In this document: positions 51,201-64,000 of the stretch, piece after piece
Numbering within the stretch: position 1 is the first letter of the stretch
Layout: the number at the start of each line of letters is the position of its first letter
Origin: Brachypodius melanocephalos
Taxonomy: Eukaryota; Chordata; Aves; Passeriformes; Pycnonotidae
Reading direction: 5' to 3'
Assembly (NCBI GenBank): GCA_013398615.1
Contig: VZSR01003805.1
Location: 710,120-774,119 of the forward strand
DNA length: 64,000 bases
Position numbers and translations under genes: made by a program
Notes under the pieces: model-generated
The model's database searches: none
What the model was told of the DNA's origin: nothing
The model's input: only the letters and a program-made list of their open reading frames with translations

Positions 51201-54200
51201 TAGCATTTAAGTCTGGCTGTGTAGTAGCTCTTTTTCAACAGAGCCATGTCAAGAATCGGATTTGAATCTAATCTTGGTTCCTTCAGTTAGTTAGTATCAA
51301 AATAAGCATATGTATACTAAACACAACTAATACTGGTTTAAATATCTAAAGAGATTTTTTCCTCCTATTGCTTTTCTTTCTTCCTTATCCCTTTGCAAAA
51401 GTCTAGTCTCTGGCAGATGTGCCAAAAAGCACATCAAATATTAAAGCCTTTGTTGAAAATCAATTTATTTAGAATTAATAAAAGTGATATCCTAATAGAA
51501 ACCATATTAGAAGAATTTAGTGTCCAACTACACTGTAAAAATGTAGTGTGAACTTTTTACATTTCATACATTCAGTGGTATTGATGACAGAGATGGTAGA
51601 ACTACTGTAACCAATTGATTAGAGATATAAAGATATATCATAGTAAAGTTTTTTCATTGCTAGATGACATGCATAAGCATCAAAGCTGGCTCAATCAGCC
51701 TTAATCATTTTGAACTGATTATTTTGTCCATGTTTCTTCTCTTAATCTTACCACAGTATTAGATAAGGCAAGCAACATTTAATGCAGAGTGAATTCAGTC
51801 AGAGTTAGTAGCAAATTGAAATAAAAGCTACTTTGAAGCTTTGTGGTAATATCAGAAACGAAGCAGAATATATTGAGTTTGAGAAAAAAAAAAACAAAAC
51901 AGATTATATTTTTATATTTAAAAGAGTGTTTATAAGAATAATAATCTGTAGAATTTTTAAAGTACCTGTAGCATACAGTACCTTTTCAATACAATATTTT
52001 CGGACCAGTGGGAAATTGCTGTGTAAATAGTATAGCTAAGGCCAAGTTGTGAGCAGGGCAGAATGTTAGATGGTAAAGAAGAAATCGTATCAGTAATTTG
52101 GGTGATCTTTTCTCTCCTCCATATTTCTCTTGGAGTCACCAAAAGGAAGAGTGCAGAGTTCTTTGGATGCAAAGAGTGATAAATGAAGCACTAATAGCTG
52201 CACAAAGCCAGCGAAAGAAACAGGAGAAAAAAGTACCACATATATTTGTCCAAAAATTTATACTATCCATATAGTCAGTGGTACAGTATTGTGAATATTT
52301 GCATCATACTGAGATCATGCTGTGTTGGCTATTTTTAAAGCACATAGAAATGAGAATTTGTATCTAAAATATTCTGAGCATTTGAGACAGAGAGGGTTTG
52401 GAAGAAAAGCAGGTGTCTAACATTCTGTAGATTCTGGGTTTGATTGTGGTACTGATCTGGTTTAGATTGTGGTCTGACTGCTGGCCAGAAACAATATATT
52501 TTAAGTGTCTACTTATATATGAAATGGTTCACGCCATGTCAGAATTCTGATCAGTGGCAGAGCCAGGAATAAACCCAGGTTACCTGGGAAACTAGTTTAT
52601 TTCCTTATTCTGAGGTTAACTTTTTAAATATATTGTCATCATAAATTAGCTGAATGAAATCCTCTCCTACCTCACTTCAATTTAGATATTTGGGGGCATT
52701 AATTGTATTTCCACATTATCTGGCTTCCCATAGTTGTTCCAGTATATTAACACTCTCACCAGATAATTAAATCTCTTTCCCACAGGAGAGCTCTTTGTAA
52801 AATATTGAAAAACAGCCTAAAAAGAAATGGCAAGTAAAAACTTGATAACAGCTGTCATATCTTATGTCAAATGCATCCTCTAACTCATGATGCCATAAAT
52901 AAAAATAAAACATTGATGAGAATTATATTATGTCTTTCAAGATTGCTCCTATTATAGATGAAAATTATATGGAAGACAGTTGAAAACTAAAGACATTCCA
53001 ACCTTTTCTGAATTTCTACTACTATCATAGATTTAGTTGAATTGAGAAGTTGATGTAGTATTTGTCTCCTTTTGCATTTAATAAAATATGAAAAATAGTT
53101 TTGCTTTCTTACCTGAAATATATTCAATAGTGGGATGCATCTTAACATAAGGCACCATTGTGTATAGCTGTTCTTTTTAGTATGCTGTTGCTCAATCCAT
53201 GACTACCTGGAATGTATTGGAAAAGGTACACAGGTACAAAAGGTTTCTGTATTCATGTCTGGAAATGAGAGGTAATTAAGTACCAAGGGCATGTCAAAAA
53301 TGCTGTTTTTGCATTATTTTGCAAGGCTGCTTTTTTTCTGGTGGGGAAAAAAAAGGTTATCCTGAGAGGAGCTCAGCCTCAAAAATGGGAGTTTAGCTCT
53401 GCTGCTTTACAGAGCCATACGAGCTAAAACCACAACTTGAGCTCCTGCTTCAGAAACAAGAAAGTGTATTTGGGACACTGATTGGCATCAACATTGATTC
53501 CTCTCTGTAGTCACTTGTTCCAACAGGTATCTCAGGTGGAGCTGAGATGTGGCCAGGAGAGGACATGTCATAATTTAAGATTTTTCCATTGGTTATAGGG
53601 ATTTCTCCAGTACTTCTTTTACTTCATGTTTGGAAAATCAAGATGTCATATTTTGCTTGGGACAAATTTCACATTGCCAAGTCAAAGCTTTTGCTTTTAA
53701 CTCTGCTGCTTCAACATTTGATTTTGAGAGTCAGAGGGTTACTTTGCACACTGGCATCAAGGAAGATGTTTTGCACTGATTTCTGGAATGATTCTTCATG
53801 AATCTATTTGTTTGCAGATGAAATCCTATCACATATGCATTTGTCATGACACTGCTGTCAGTGATAGAACATTGATTGGCAAGAGGTTTCTCCTAATTTT
53901 CAGGAAAATTTTGACCCCCAAAAGGATTAACTTTATCTCCTCACAGCTTCAAGGGTTTCATAAAATGAATTCTAAATTTTAATGTGCTTTTCTGTTATTA
54001 TTACTCCCTCTGTCCCCAGAATAAGTTTATAATGAGACTCACTACTGTTGTGCTGTTGTTATTACTCATTATCCAGAGACAGAAATGAGAACTTAACCAT
54101 GGCATAAGATTAATCTATTTCCATTCCAGCATCTTTAACTTAACATGAACAGAAGACAGCACCACGTTTGCTTGTTCAGGCTGTGACAGGAATGAAAAGT

Positions 54201-57200
54201 GGGACAAGGAGGCTCAGTTTCCTTCTTGGGATACATTTTGAATGTTTAAAGTCATGAAAATCTCAACCAATTTGTATTTTTAGATTTTAGATTAAGATTT
54301 ATACAATTTTTTCCTAATTTAACAGTTTTAAACCTAAATATTAACCAGGGGAAAAACTAAATACACTTTTCACTGCATCGTGATCCTACAAGAAAGTGGT
54401 AAACTGCCTGTGAAAACAGTATAGGTGACAGCATGCAGAAAAGACACCCAGCACACGGGAGTCATTCTGACACAATCCACAGAGCTTTCGCTTCTCCAAT
54501 ATAATGTCCGCAAAGAAGCGTGTTGGTGCTGTTTATGGTTACAATTGTCAAAGCTGGGTTGGAAAAGAGTTCATTGTGTGAAGCTGGTCTAATATGTGAG
54601 CAGAATTGTAAGGAGTTTTGTATGTCTGCACCATCTCCAGATCATTACATTACAGTTTGAAAATTTCCCTGAGAGGGAAAAATTATATTCCTAATTTACA
54701 GTTGCTGCTACTTCAAAAGTGCTGTCCTAGATTTCTTGTTCCTTGGCCATCATCATGGCATATGCCAATACCTGGTGACAGTCCAAGCCACATAGCTCAG
54801 CTCTGCTCCCTTCACATGCTGCATGTTTCTGTGGTCTTCTTTCAAGAGCATTACATAAAATGAGCTGATAGAAAGACATATGATAATAAGCATGCATGCC
54901 TCAGGCTTTGTGGTTGTAAAATGTCGTGCTTACACAGAGAGCATTGTTTGAAGTCAGCAGTCTCAATAACCCATTACAGCTCTGTTTACTCAGGGGCACA
55001 CAATAAGCCCTAGTTTCCACTCCCAGCCAAACACTTCTCTGCTGAAACGCACAGTACCCCATCATCTCACACTCAGGCTGCCATTTACCTCGCTGGCCTT
55101 ATTTCAGGACATATTTTTCATAAAATAAAATTGCCAGCCCAAACCAAAGCCATTTTGTGACTCAAGGGCACAATTATTTCATTACTTTGTTGTTGGGTTA
55201 AGTACCCTTGAAGTACCATGTTTCTGTTGCTCTGGATTGAGAGAGCACAGTGGATGCAGTGCTCTGCCATGAGGAAAGGAACAGTGAGACTCTGCAGTAG
55301 CCACATTCCCAGAACTGCAGAGGCTGAAAAGACAGAAGAACCTCAGAAATGGTTGTGGGAAGAATGAATTGTGTGGAATAATTTTGGTAAAGGACTTATG
55401 CAAGATATTCTCGCATATGGAAGGGGGGAGGAAGGAAAATCAGAAATCAAGAAATCAAGCTCCTTTGTTTCTTCACCCTTCCTATTTTCAGCATAAAACA
55501 TAGCCAGCAGTAAAAAAAAAAAGGTGAGAAAAAGTGCACTGTTGTGCTGCTTTATGCTCTGAGTTCCAGTCCATGTATGGGACTGTCTCTCCCCTGCTTG
55601 TGCTAGTAACTCTTTCAGTTGAGTCAGAAGTCAGCTGCAGTTTCAAAAGTTTTGGTCAGAAACATTCTCATAACTGCACTGATATGAGTTTCAGGACATT
55701 TTTGGCACTCCAACCTCTAAATCTAGGAACTGTAAAGAGGCATGTGGCAATTAAAACAGCAGAATTATCTCAACCTCAGATGATGTTTAGTGTGGGTTCA
55801 GACCAGGTTTCAGGCAAAGGTACTATTCTCACTTAGTAAGAGTTGCTTCTATTCTACCTGTAATTTGGACATTGACAGGAGCTGTTTTTCATTAGCAATA
55901 TGCTAGATGTTAAATGAATATCATTCAGGTTATGAATTTTTGCAACCTTGATATTTTCTTATGTTTGGAGGTAATTTGTAGTTTCTTCATTTTCATAATT
56001 AAGTTTTAGTTCTGTTAACTTAGCTGTGCAAGGTTTGGGCTTTGGATATTTTTCTTTAATTTTATTAAGGTGCAAAATGAATTAAACTCTTTCCTTTAAG
56101 AAAATTGGAAAAGCAGGGTAAAAAACCCCATTTTTTCATACTCAGCTGGATTCTATTATGAGAAGAAGTTATGGGACTGCCTGTGGTGGTCCTTGGGGAC
56201 ATGGCAGCTGGTCAACTAAATTATGGATGACTTATTTCTTTGGAGTGCTTCACAATTATGTTTTAGGAGTACATTTTCCTACAGTTGTGTTTTCACGTCT
56301 TGTCTGTTTTGGAAAGCTTCTCATTTTCTTGTTTCTGTTTTGTATCGTTAATACAAGTTTTCCCTCTTAGTAGCTTCTTTTCAGTGTTGAGTGTAACAGA
56401 GAGTCTTGTAAAGCTTTTGCCATTTTTTGAAGCAAAATGAAATTAAGCAAGTAATAGGAAACCCTATGCCAAAGCAATTTCCCTGGGCAGTAGTGAGTGG
56501 CACCGTGGCCACCTTTCCCCCTAACCTACTGGGCATGCTGTAATTGCTCCTGTTACACAGTCTGCATCTTTCATCATGTTCCCTCCTCATTTTCTCTGAA
56601 AGGCAGCTATTTGCCTCTTTTATTCCTACCCTGCTCCTGACCTCTTTTCCTGGGCCATGATTGAAACTGAGCCACATTTGGTGATGCAATAATTTTCCTA
56701 CACACTTTTTTCATTAGAGGTCATGGTCTTGGTTCTTCTGTTTGCTGAGCATCATTGCCATTTCTGTCTTCTTCTTTTTTCCAACATTTTTCCAACATTT
56801 CTTTTTTCACTTGTGTTATCACTAGAAGTTCCCCATAATACTGGGGTTTCTGTGTAGTTATGTGGGCCTTAAACATCCAGTTTGAATGGGAATCTATAAT
56901 TTAATGGATCTAGAATTTAATGCTCATTTTTTAGTGCTGTTGAGTCTGGCTTTGTGCACATAGATGAATGTAGCAAGAGGCATGAGAAGCAGTACAAGCA
57001 GAAGTATGAGCATACAAAACTCAGAAAGAGATAAGCAAAGGAAGTAGCTCACTCCATTGCAAAAAATAGTAGTAATTATTCCCTTTCAAAAAATTTATTT
57101 TGAGGTATTTCCATTTAATTTCTTCTTTGACTGTCTTAAAGTGTTTGGAGTCTGCATCAGGGAATCTGAATTGTAGGATAGGAAACACTTGGAATGTAAA

Positions 57201-60200
57201 GATCTTTTGAATTTATGCCACAGACATGTACAGCTGAGAAGTAATCTTCTGTTGCCATCAAGACATTTTAAATGGCAAAGTAGTCCAGCAAGTTGCTGTT
57301 ATAAAAATAAAAAGATTCTCCAGGCTGAACAATCAAAAATATTATATTTCCAAGCTACTGGAGAAGCTCTTCCTCTTTTTAAATGGGTGTGTCCTACTGA
57401 ATAAAACCAAAAGCCAAGGCAATATAGTAGCCTGACAATGATGGAGCCCAGGGCAGCTGCCTGCAGAACAAGCCAAAAGAAGATCATCTTTCTGCTGTGG
57501 AGTGTTCTGCCAGCCCCCAGTGGTTTGTGGCCCAAGAGCTTTCTCTGTCTTTGTATTGCCATGACTTGCCTCTGCCAGCTAAGTGATCAGACATTTCTGG
57601 GCTGGATTTAGATCCATAGCAGCCCAGAGAGCAGGGAATGCTGAGGGACAGTGTACCTCGTTCCTTTGCCATCAGCAAGAGATGAATTTGCTTGCTCTGT
57701 GTTGGGGCTGGCAGGTGACCTTGGGGTCTCTTCTTGAGCTAAATGTTTTATGAGCATAGCAGAACACTGATGCAGTGCCCTACACATCACAGTGAGAAAA
57801 TAAACACTGATTGGGAGGCCATGTGTTTAATGCAAGCTATAGTTCAAGATCTTTTGAAAAGTTATTTCTTTGATTGCTGAGTTGTCAGCCGGTAAAATGT
57901 TGATTTGCCTGTTTCTGGAAGAGTACTGAGGACAAGAAGAGTTATTTAAAAATAAACTAAATCAACATGATGCTGGGCTGATACTGAATTTTTCTGTAAA
58001 ACATAAACCTAATTCCTCTTTCTGTTAGGAGGACCACAGCTTGGCTGTGTGTCACAGCTCACTGGGTGTGACATTCTGAAAAATGCATCCGCTCCACTCC
58101 TGGCAGTCATTTTTTAAAAACAATTTGCACTTTATTTCTGTGGCACCGAGAGATCACACATCAGCCAACAAAGTCAGGTAGCTGGAGCAAATCAATGGCT
58201 AGCTTACCTCCCAAGGTCTGTCACCTGCTTCTATTAGTGCTGACAGTGGAGCCACTAGTTCAAGAGCAGTGTGAGATGACCAATTTGTAGATAACACTAG
58301 ATTTCACACACTAGCTGAGCCTACTGGGGCACAGTTTCCTTCAGAGTAATGATGGTCTCAAAGAACTCCCAGCATACACTTGCAAAGAATCTTCCCTGTT
58401 TTATCTCCCATGTGAAGCCTCGGGAATGCCGTCCTAAATAGCTGGATAAAAGACAGCAATAACGAGAATAGCAAAACCAACAGGTGTATACAAGAAGCAC
58501 TGTCTCAAAAAAGCATGTTTTTAGCAGCCAGAAGCAAAAACCCAACATAAACACAGAAAGTGGGTATAAAGCATGTGGTAGTGGGATATAGTATCACATT
58601 TTCCATCCTCTTTAGAGAAGGCCACGCATACCATCCGTGAATGGGAAGCAGCTGGGAAGTAATCTTTATCAGCCTGAAACATATACTAGCAATCTTCAGA
58701 GTAAGCTGTAGTTTGAAATTATGCTACTTGAACTGCCAGGTGGAAAGATATTTAATGAGAAGAGCTCAATAATGAAAGGACTTTAAGATTAAAAATTAAA
58801 AGTTCCATTTTAGCTTGTTACTTTCTGATATGGGAACATAAATACTTGTTAAGCATAGCTGAAGACTACCGCTATGTAAAAAACTATAGTTCAGTGGCCT
58901 TATGTGGTCCTATTGAAAACAGCACTAAATCCCACATTGTGTCTCTGCACAGTCTTCCATCAGCTTCCCTGCGTGTGAAATTCTGTCAGAACTTCTGTAA
59001 TTTCAACCATTTTTTCATAATTTGCTGCATTTTGTAGCTCTCTATGACTATGTACTCATCTTTGTTTCCCACTTGTTCTATAGGTCTCATGATCTGTTTG
59101 CTTCTAAAGCTTTAAAATTATTCTGGAGTTCTAATCCTGAGAATTAGTGGGGAAACAAATTTCTTTCAAACATTAGTACAAACTTACTCAGTTCCCTTTC
59201 TGGCCGTGACTCCAGAGCTCGTTTTTGTCCCACATGTTTTAGATGGATGAATGGTGCCTGCGTGTGAATTAGGAGCACTTTAGTGTTGACTTTAGTGTTA
59301 GAAATCAGATGAAGAATGTTCAGCCAGGATAAGTTTTAAAAAGTCCTACAAAATCACTCAGCTTTTCAATAATAACTTGGACAACGGTGCTGTATTTTTA
59401 AGAGACTTTATACTTTGTTGTGAGTGGCATCATTTCAAGTTCAAGGAGAAGTAATATCTGTCTGTTAGTGCAGATACTTTTCCTAAATATGGAAATTTGA
59501 AGCATCTAAGGTGAAAGGGTCTAGCACACTTCAATCCACAAGCCCATTAGTTGTTTACCTTACCCTGGATTTAGCAAGAAAGGCTTTAAAATAATACTTG
59601 CAAACACAGAAATAAAGAGTGGCTGTGACTGCAGTTGGCAGAGCCTTTGGATGATTTGTCAAAGAGGGGTAGAGACAAGTTTTGTGCCTTGCCTTTGGTA
59701 TTATCCAAAGCTGGACAGTCTGAAAGGTATGAGGAATAGTGACACAGTGTTTGTGTAGGGCAGGCGACAGAGCTTGGGAGCACTTCAGTCCAGTATTGAT
59801 AGACATCCCAATATTCAATGGAAAGGATGTCATCATCATCCTCTGCCAACTTAGAGTTTCAAATTTGGCACAGTGTGTTTACCTTCCTTTTTTCTTTCAC
59901 CTATAATTACTGCATTACCTGTCTTCTGCCTTCCATATGGTTGGCCTTGGACTCGAGAGGAAACTCCCTGTGATATCTGAATATGAGTCAGAATCCATCC
60001 AAAAACACAGTTTATGTATCATTTGGATAGCCCTGGGCTTTTGCAGAGTTCTTACTACCCGTTGTATAGAACCAATTTTAAAGCACAGTGTATCTTTAAA
60101 TGAATTTTAGGACTAACATCTGTGCCAGCCTTCTTATTGAAGGGCAGATAAGAGGTTTGCTCATTTCCTAGTGAAAATTCATTTTTACTGCTTGACTTGA

Positions 60201-60691
60201 TGATTTGAAAAGGAAAATAATTTAAAATAGCAATAGTGTAGATAATTATGCGGTTTGAGTTCAGGAGCAGGTTCTCAGCATTAGACAGAGTATTGTTTAA
60301 ATGCTATGGATGACAATGACTAAAGCAAATAATTGATATCCTCTTTAGACTTTTTCACTTGCAGCCCTGAATTCTCCTAGGATACTGTCAGATGCATACT
60401 AATGAGGAATTGCTAATAATTGGGGGGGGATTGAGTATATGGAGCTGTGAAGGCAGGACTAGGTACAGAATATATTTTTTTTGATCAGTCCATATGTGAT
60501 TTGAAGCATCAGATGTTTTATTTTACAGAAATTGTGATTTCCTGGGTAACACAGTGTACCTGTTTATAATTTTTCATCATTTTGATGAATGGTCAGATTC
60601 TAAGTCTTTTTTTTTTTGCATTTGCATTTGCATAATACTCAACCAATCCTTCTTTACTTGGTACCCAACCTTCATCATGCAGACACACTTT

Positions 60692-60704
60692 TATATATAT
60701 ATAT
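60692..60704. repeat. Short (TA)n repeat
   Basis: About six TA units. It is short and unremarkable. Confidence 0.85.
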
Positions 60705-63700
60705 TTGTTCACACTAGAAAAGCACATAGATATTTAAATTCTTTACCACTTGTTCTAAGATTACAAGATGGCTTCACATGCAGTAAACAACTTTCTGATA
60801 TTTCTGAGTTTAAAATGGATAAAGGATTCTTTCAACAATGTGCCTTTGCTGTTGTTATGTGTACAGAGCCAACCCAGTGGTAAGCATAAGGTTATAAATT
60901 TTAAGGTAAATCTATTGCTGAAAAATATCAAGGTCTCCCATGCAAAAAATCTGGAACAACACTCTAGGAGCTCCAAGAGGGTCAAAAATGTACAATTATT
61001 TACAGTCCCGAAGAGGATAATGATGTTTCAAATAGAAATTTCACTCTGCAAATATCAGTGTAATGTGCTCTTCTAGAACAGAATAATTAGAAAGAACTTC
61101 AAAACTGTTTTAAACTGATTCCAAATATCTTCTGGATGCCCTCAAGAGTGAAAGAGCAGAAACTGCATAGGAATTCACACACTGGAAGTAAAATAAAAAA
61201 CCCAAAGACATGGCCCAATTGTAAATTCAGTCTAACATATCAGAAACTGCCTTTAGCTCTTTGCATACAATCTCCAAGTAATCCGTTTTGTTGATGCCTA
61301 CAAGAAACTGGGGGTGTCCTCAGAATGGGCATCTCGAAGGGAAATAGTACTTGCTTTGCTGAGGCCACAAATGAAAAGTTTGCAAAATGTTCAGTGGAGT
61401 TCAATCTGGACAATAACCCGTCAGAGAAAGAAATTTAAATGGCACTGAAAAGATCTCTGTTGCTGAATTCACATTTTAATTAACTCTGCAGAATCACAGG
61501 GACTAAAAAAATAGTACTTTCTAACAACCTCTTACAATGCTCTTGATACTTTTTTAAAGGATACCATTTTATTGGTGGGACTAAGATTACATAAATGCCC
61601 AAATCTACCCTAGATCCTCATCCCAGCAGCATGGAACCTGTGCTCAGTGCATTTGGAGCAGAGCTTCATTTTCCCCTATGCTGAACAATACCTCTAAGGC
61701 TAGGGATGGTAGAATTCATCACACAGCCCTTGAAGGATGGCTGTCAAAGGTCTGGAGTCCCTTTAGAGATAAAAAGAAAGAGAAAGACATGATTTTTCTC
61801 ATCCCAATGTAGATAGGTCACATTAATAATTCCATAAGAGTTAATATTTCTCTCAATTTTCTGTAAAATTGGCTCATAAAGGAGACATCTGGACCATAGA
61901 TACTGAATTTTTTGTGACATCAATCTCACCCAGACTGTCTTGGCATGTTGGCATATCACATAGCCTCAGGAACACTTGTAAATATACTCAAGAGGGTTTT
62001 TGGGATACAGCACTGATGACAGCAATATGCTGAGGTACTAAGTTAATAAAGTTGTTAATAGCCTTATGAATGCAATTAATTAATGATTATCTTGAAATTA
62101 GTACCCTAAATATATATTCAACTCATGGTATAACCTAAAAACATATTGATTGAAAGGTCAACTTTCTCGTTTTCAGTTACTTTCTCATATGAGAACACGA
62201 CGGGGGTGAGGAAAATTAACAATATTTTTTGGTGTTGATGTTGATGAAATTGGAAACTGAAAAATGGAGAAGTAGCAAAAAATTCCATACATTAGTAGCA
62301 ACTTCCATACATTTTTTCACTGTGTGTGAATTCATTGTGATTTGGTAAAAAATATTTAGAAGTGTTAAGAAAAAGTATAAAGGAGAACTGTCTTTGACTA
62401 CAAAACTGAGGGGTTTTTTCCATTTTTATCTAAGGTCTATTTTTGCAGGTAAAATTACTATAAAGATGTCTCTGTTCTCTGTACAAGTGTGTAAATTTAG
62501 TCTGTACTTTCGACAGGAATGTCACCAGCCTTTTAAATTTTGAATCTTGGATTTAATCTTTTGATGTTGAATCACCATACTGACAGAAAAAGACAAATCC
62601 AAGGTGAAAAAATAAGCCAGAAGGCCTCACCTAAAGTGAGTCTTTTCACTAAACTAAAACAAAAGTGATACCACCCCCTACCTCAAACCATCATGAATTA
62701 CAGCCACAAATTTGACTTTCCTGACACAGCTTGGCTTAAATTTGCATCCTCATATTTCCTTAAGCTCCATATAGTTTGATTTCCATTCTACTGTCTAGAA
62801 AGAGAGAGAAAGGATCATGTTTCCACATAAATTCTTTTCTGGATTCTGCAATGTGAGATTTGTTTAATAAATTACATAAACAGATACTCAAAGAATACCT
62901 TGCCCACAATTTTTTGGCCTGAACCACTGACAGTTTTGTTTTTTCTTGACCTTTCTACTTGAAAAATGTTGGATTTTTAGTTCCACAGAACAGCGCATGT
63001 CCAATAACTCCATTAGTGGCAGAAAAAATTTTATTTTTTGTTTGAGTCCTCAAGAACTCTTTGGGATTTCCAGTTCTGTGAGGACCAAAGCTATGTCTTG
63101 ACCCCGTGGCGTGTCTGCCCTGCTGTCATGCTACCCCTGGCACAGGTGGCATGGCAGCAGTGCAGACTCAGCCCAGGGCACAGCCCAGGAGGGGGCTGCC
63201 TGCACAGCCCTGCTCAGCTCCAAGAGATTGGCCTGGACAGTGGTTGGGATCACAAGGACATCAGGGCTGTGCTCCAGAACACATCTTACCCACAGTCTAG
63301 ATTTCGCCTGATCCCATAGGATCTTTTATTTTATGGATGAAAGTGATGTTTTGGATCACTCTGCAAATCTCTGCATAGATAATATAGAGCCACAGAAGAT
63401 GCTCTTCTTTTGTGTGAGATGATGCTTACCCAAGGCTATAATTCAACTGTGCAGTGTGAACAGATAGCAGGCAACAATGAATCTTGTACCTCTCAGAGAC
63501 TTATTTTTGGTTGTAAAACAATACATCACACACTGGTGAGTAAAATTAGTGGCCTGTAAATCCCACAATGTAAATCACTCATGGGAAGAAGCATTAAAAC
63601 ATATAGCTGGAAACATCAGTATTTCAACTGAGGTAATTGAATTAGTTAATAAATAAAAGAAATATGTGTGACCCTTATTGATTTTTTTTCCTCTTTGAAT

Positions 63701-63711
63701 ATAATGGCTAC

Positions 63712-63760
63712 AGAAGGGGATGAGAGAGAGAGGAGAGAGAGGGAGAGAAAGAGGGAGAAG
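63712..63760. repeat. Purine (GA-rich) tract
   Basis: About 49 bases of almost pure purine built from GA and GGGA units on the plus strand. Such GA/CT tracts can bind GAGA-type factors or form triplex DNA, but nothing around it indicates use. Confidence 0.92.
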
Positions 63761-64000
63761 TTTTTTGCAGACTCTGTGTGGGAGCACCTCACAATGGCAG
63801 CAGCAAGGAACAAGATCCTTATGACCTAAATAAAATGAGTTTGATCACAATTTTGCTCTCCTGAATGTGTAGCAAGATAGTCCCAGCTTAAAGCCACAAG
63901 TGTTTCAGGTTTTGGTAATCATCACTAGTGAATTCACTCTGTTTTATTTGCAACATATTTAATTAGCTCATACTGGTTGTGTCTGTGCTGCAGAGTGGGT

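Larger units (their letters stand above)
36025..64000. other. Non-coding stretch, no gene recognised
   Basis: Some 28 kb of AT-rich DNA. Only scattered open frames are seen; the longest are 46552-47001 (plus, 149 codons), 49749-50171 (minus, 140 codons) and 41115-41525 (minus, 136 codons). I could not link any to a protein family or find a convincing start or splice context. No transposon was recognised. Simple repeats occur at 47766-47808, 48250-48289, 60692-60704 and 63712-63760. A GC-richer patch at about 63100-63310 has few CpGs and no recognised content. Confidence 0.6.

Noticed and set aside
59555..59849. Minus-strand frame with an acidic start and a good splice-donor-like CCAGGGTAAGG at its end
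   Set aside because: The donor-like site is attractive, but the upstream acceptor lacks a pyrimidine tract and the translated peptide resembles nothing I know.

Overview
This window looks like a gene-poor stretch of a bird nuclear chromosome, probably neoavian and possibly a songbird. Two things point there. First, there are fragments of CR1 LINEs, the dominant LINE of birds and other sauropsids: one on the minus strand at about 8949-9195, and one on the plus strand at 10920-11295 with a weaker scrap at 10755-10830. Second, there is a solo LTR at 21211-21761 of a family I recognise as common in bird genomes, with TG...CA ends and an exact 5-bp target duplication, as expected for ERVL. Base composition is AT-rich and CpG-poor by eye, with many simple repeats and no compact gene structure. 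All family assignments come from memory of the sequences, not from a search.

Layout. 1-4389: non-coding, with an (AAT)n microsatellite. 4390-5058, minus strand: a decayed leucine-rich-repeat segment resembling small leucine-rich proteoglycans (podocan/nephrocan-like), carrying a frameshift and stops. 5059-11295: non-coding DNA holding the CR1 fragments. 11296-21205: no recognisable gene. 21211-21761: the solo LTR. 21767-35068: no recognisable gene, with a G/T-rich tract near 31.8 kb. 35069-35737: a CpG island unlike everything around it, with paired NF-Y (CCAAT) sites, an exact MEF2-consensus site and three short tandem repeat arrays. 35897-36024: a run of 19 G followed by a G/T-only tract. 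36025-64000: non-coding by inspection, with simple repeats only.

No intact protein-coding gene, tRNA, rRNA or CRISPR array could be supported. The many 60-150 codon open frames are about what chance gives in this much AT-rich DNA, and none of those I examined showed a recognisable domain apart from the LRR and CR1 pieces. The one place likely to have active regulatory function is the CpG island, which probably marks the promoter of a gene or long non-coding RNA whose remaining exons I could not identify. I did not find a convincing undescribed biological system. The most useful leads are the CpG-island promoter, the LRR relic and the two strand-asymmetric G/T tracts.
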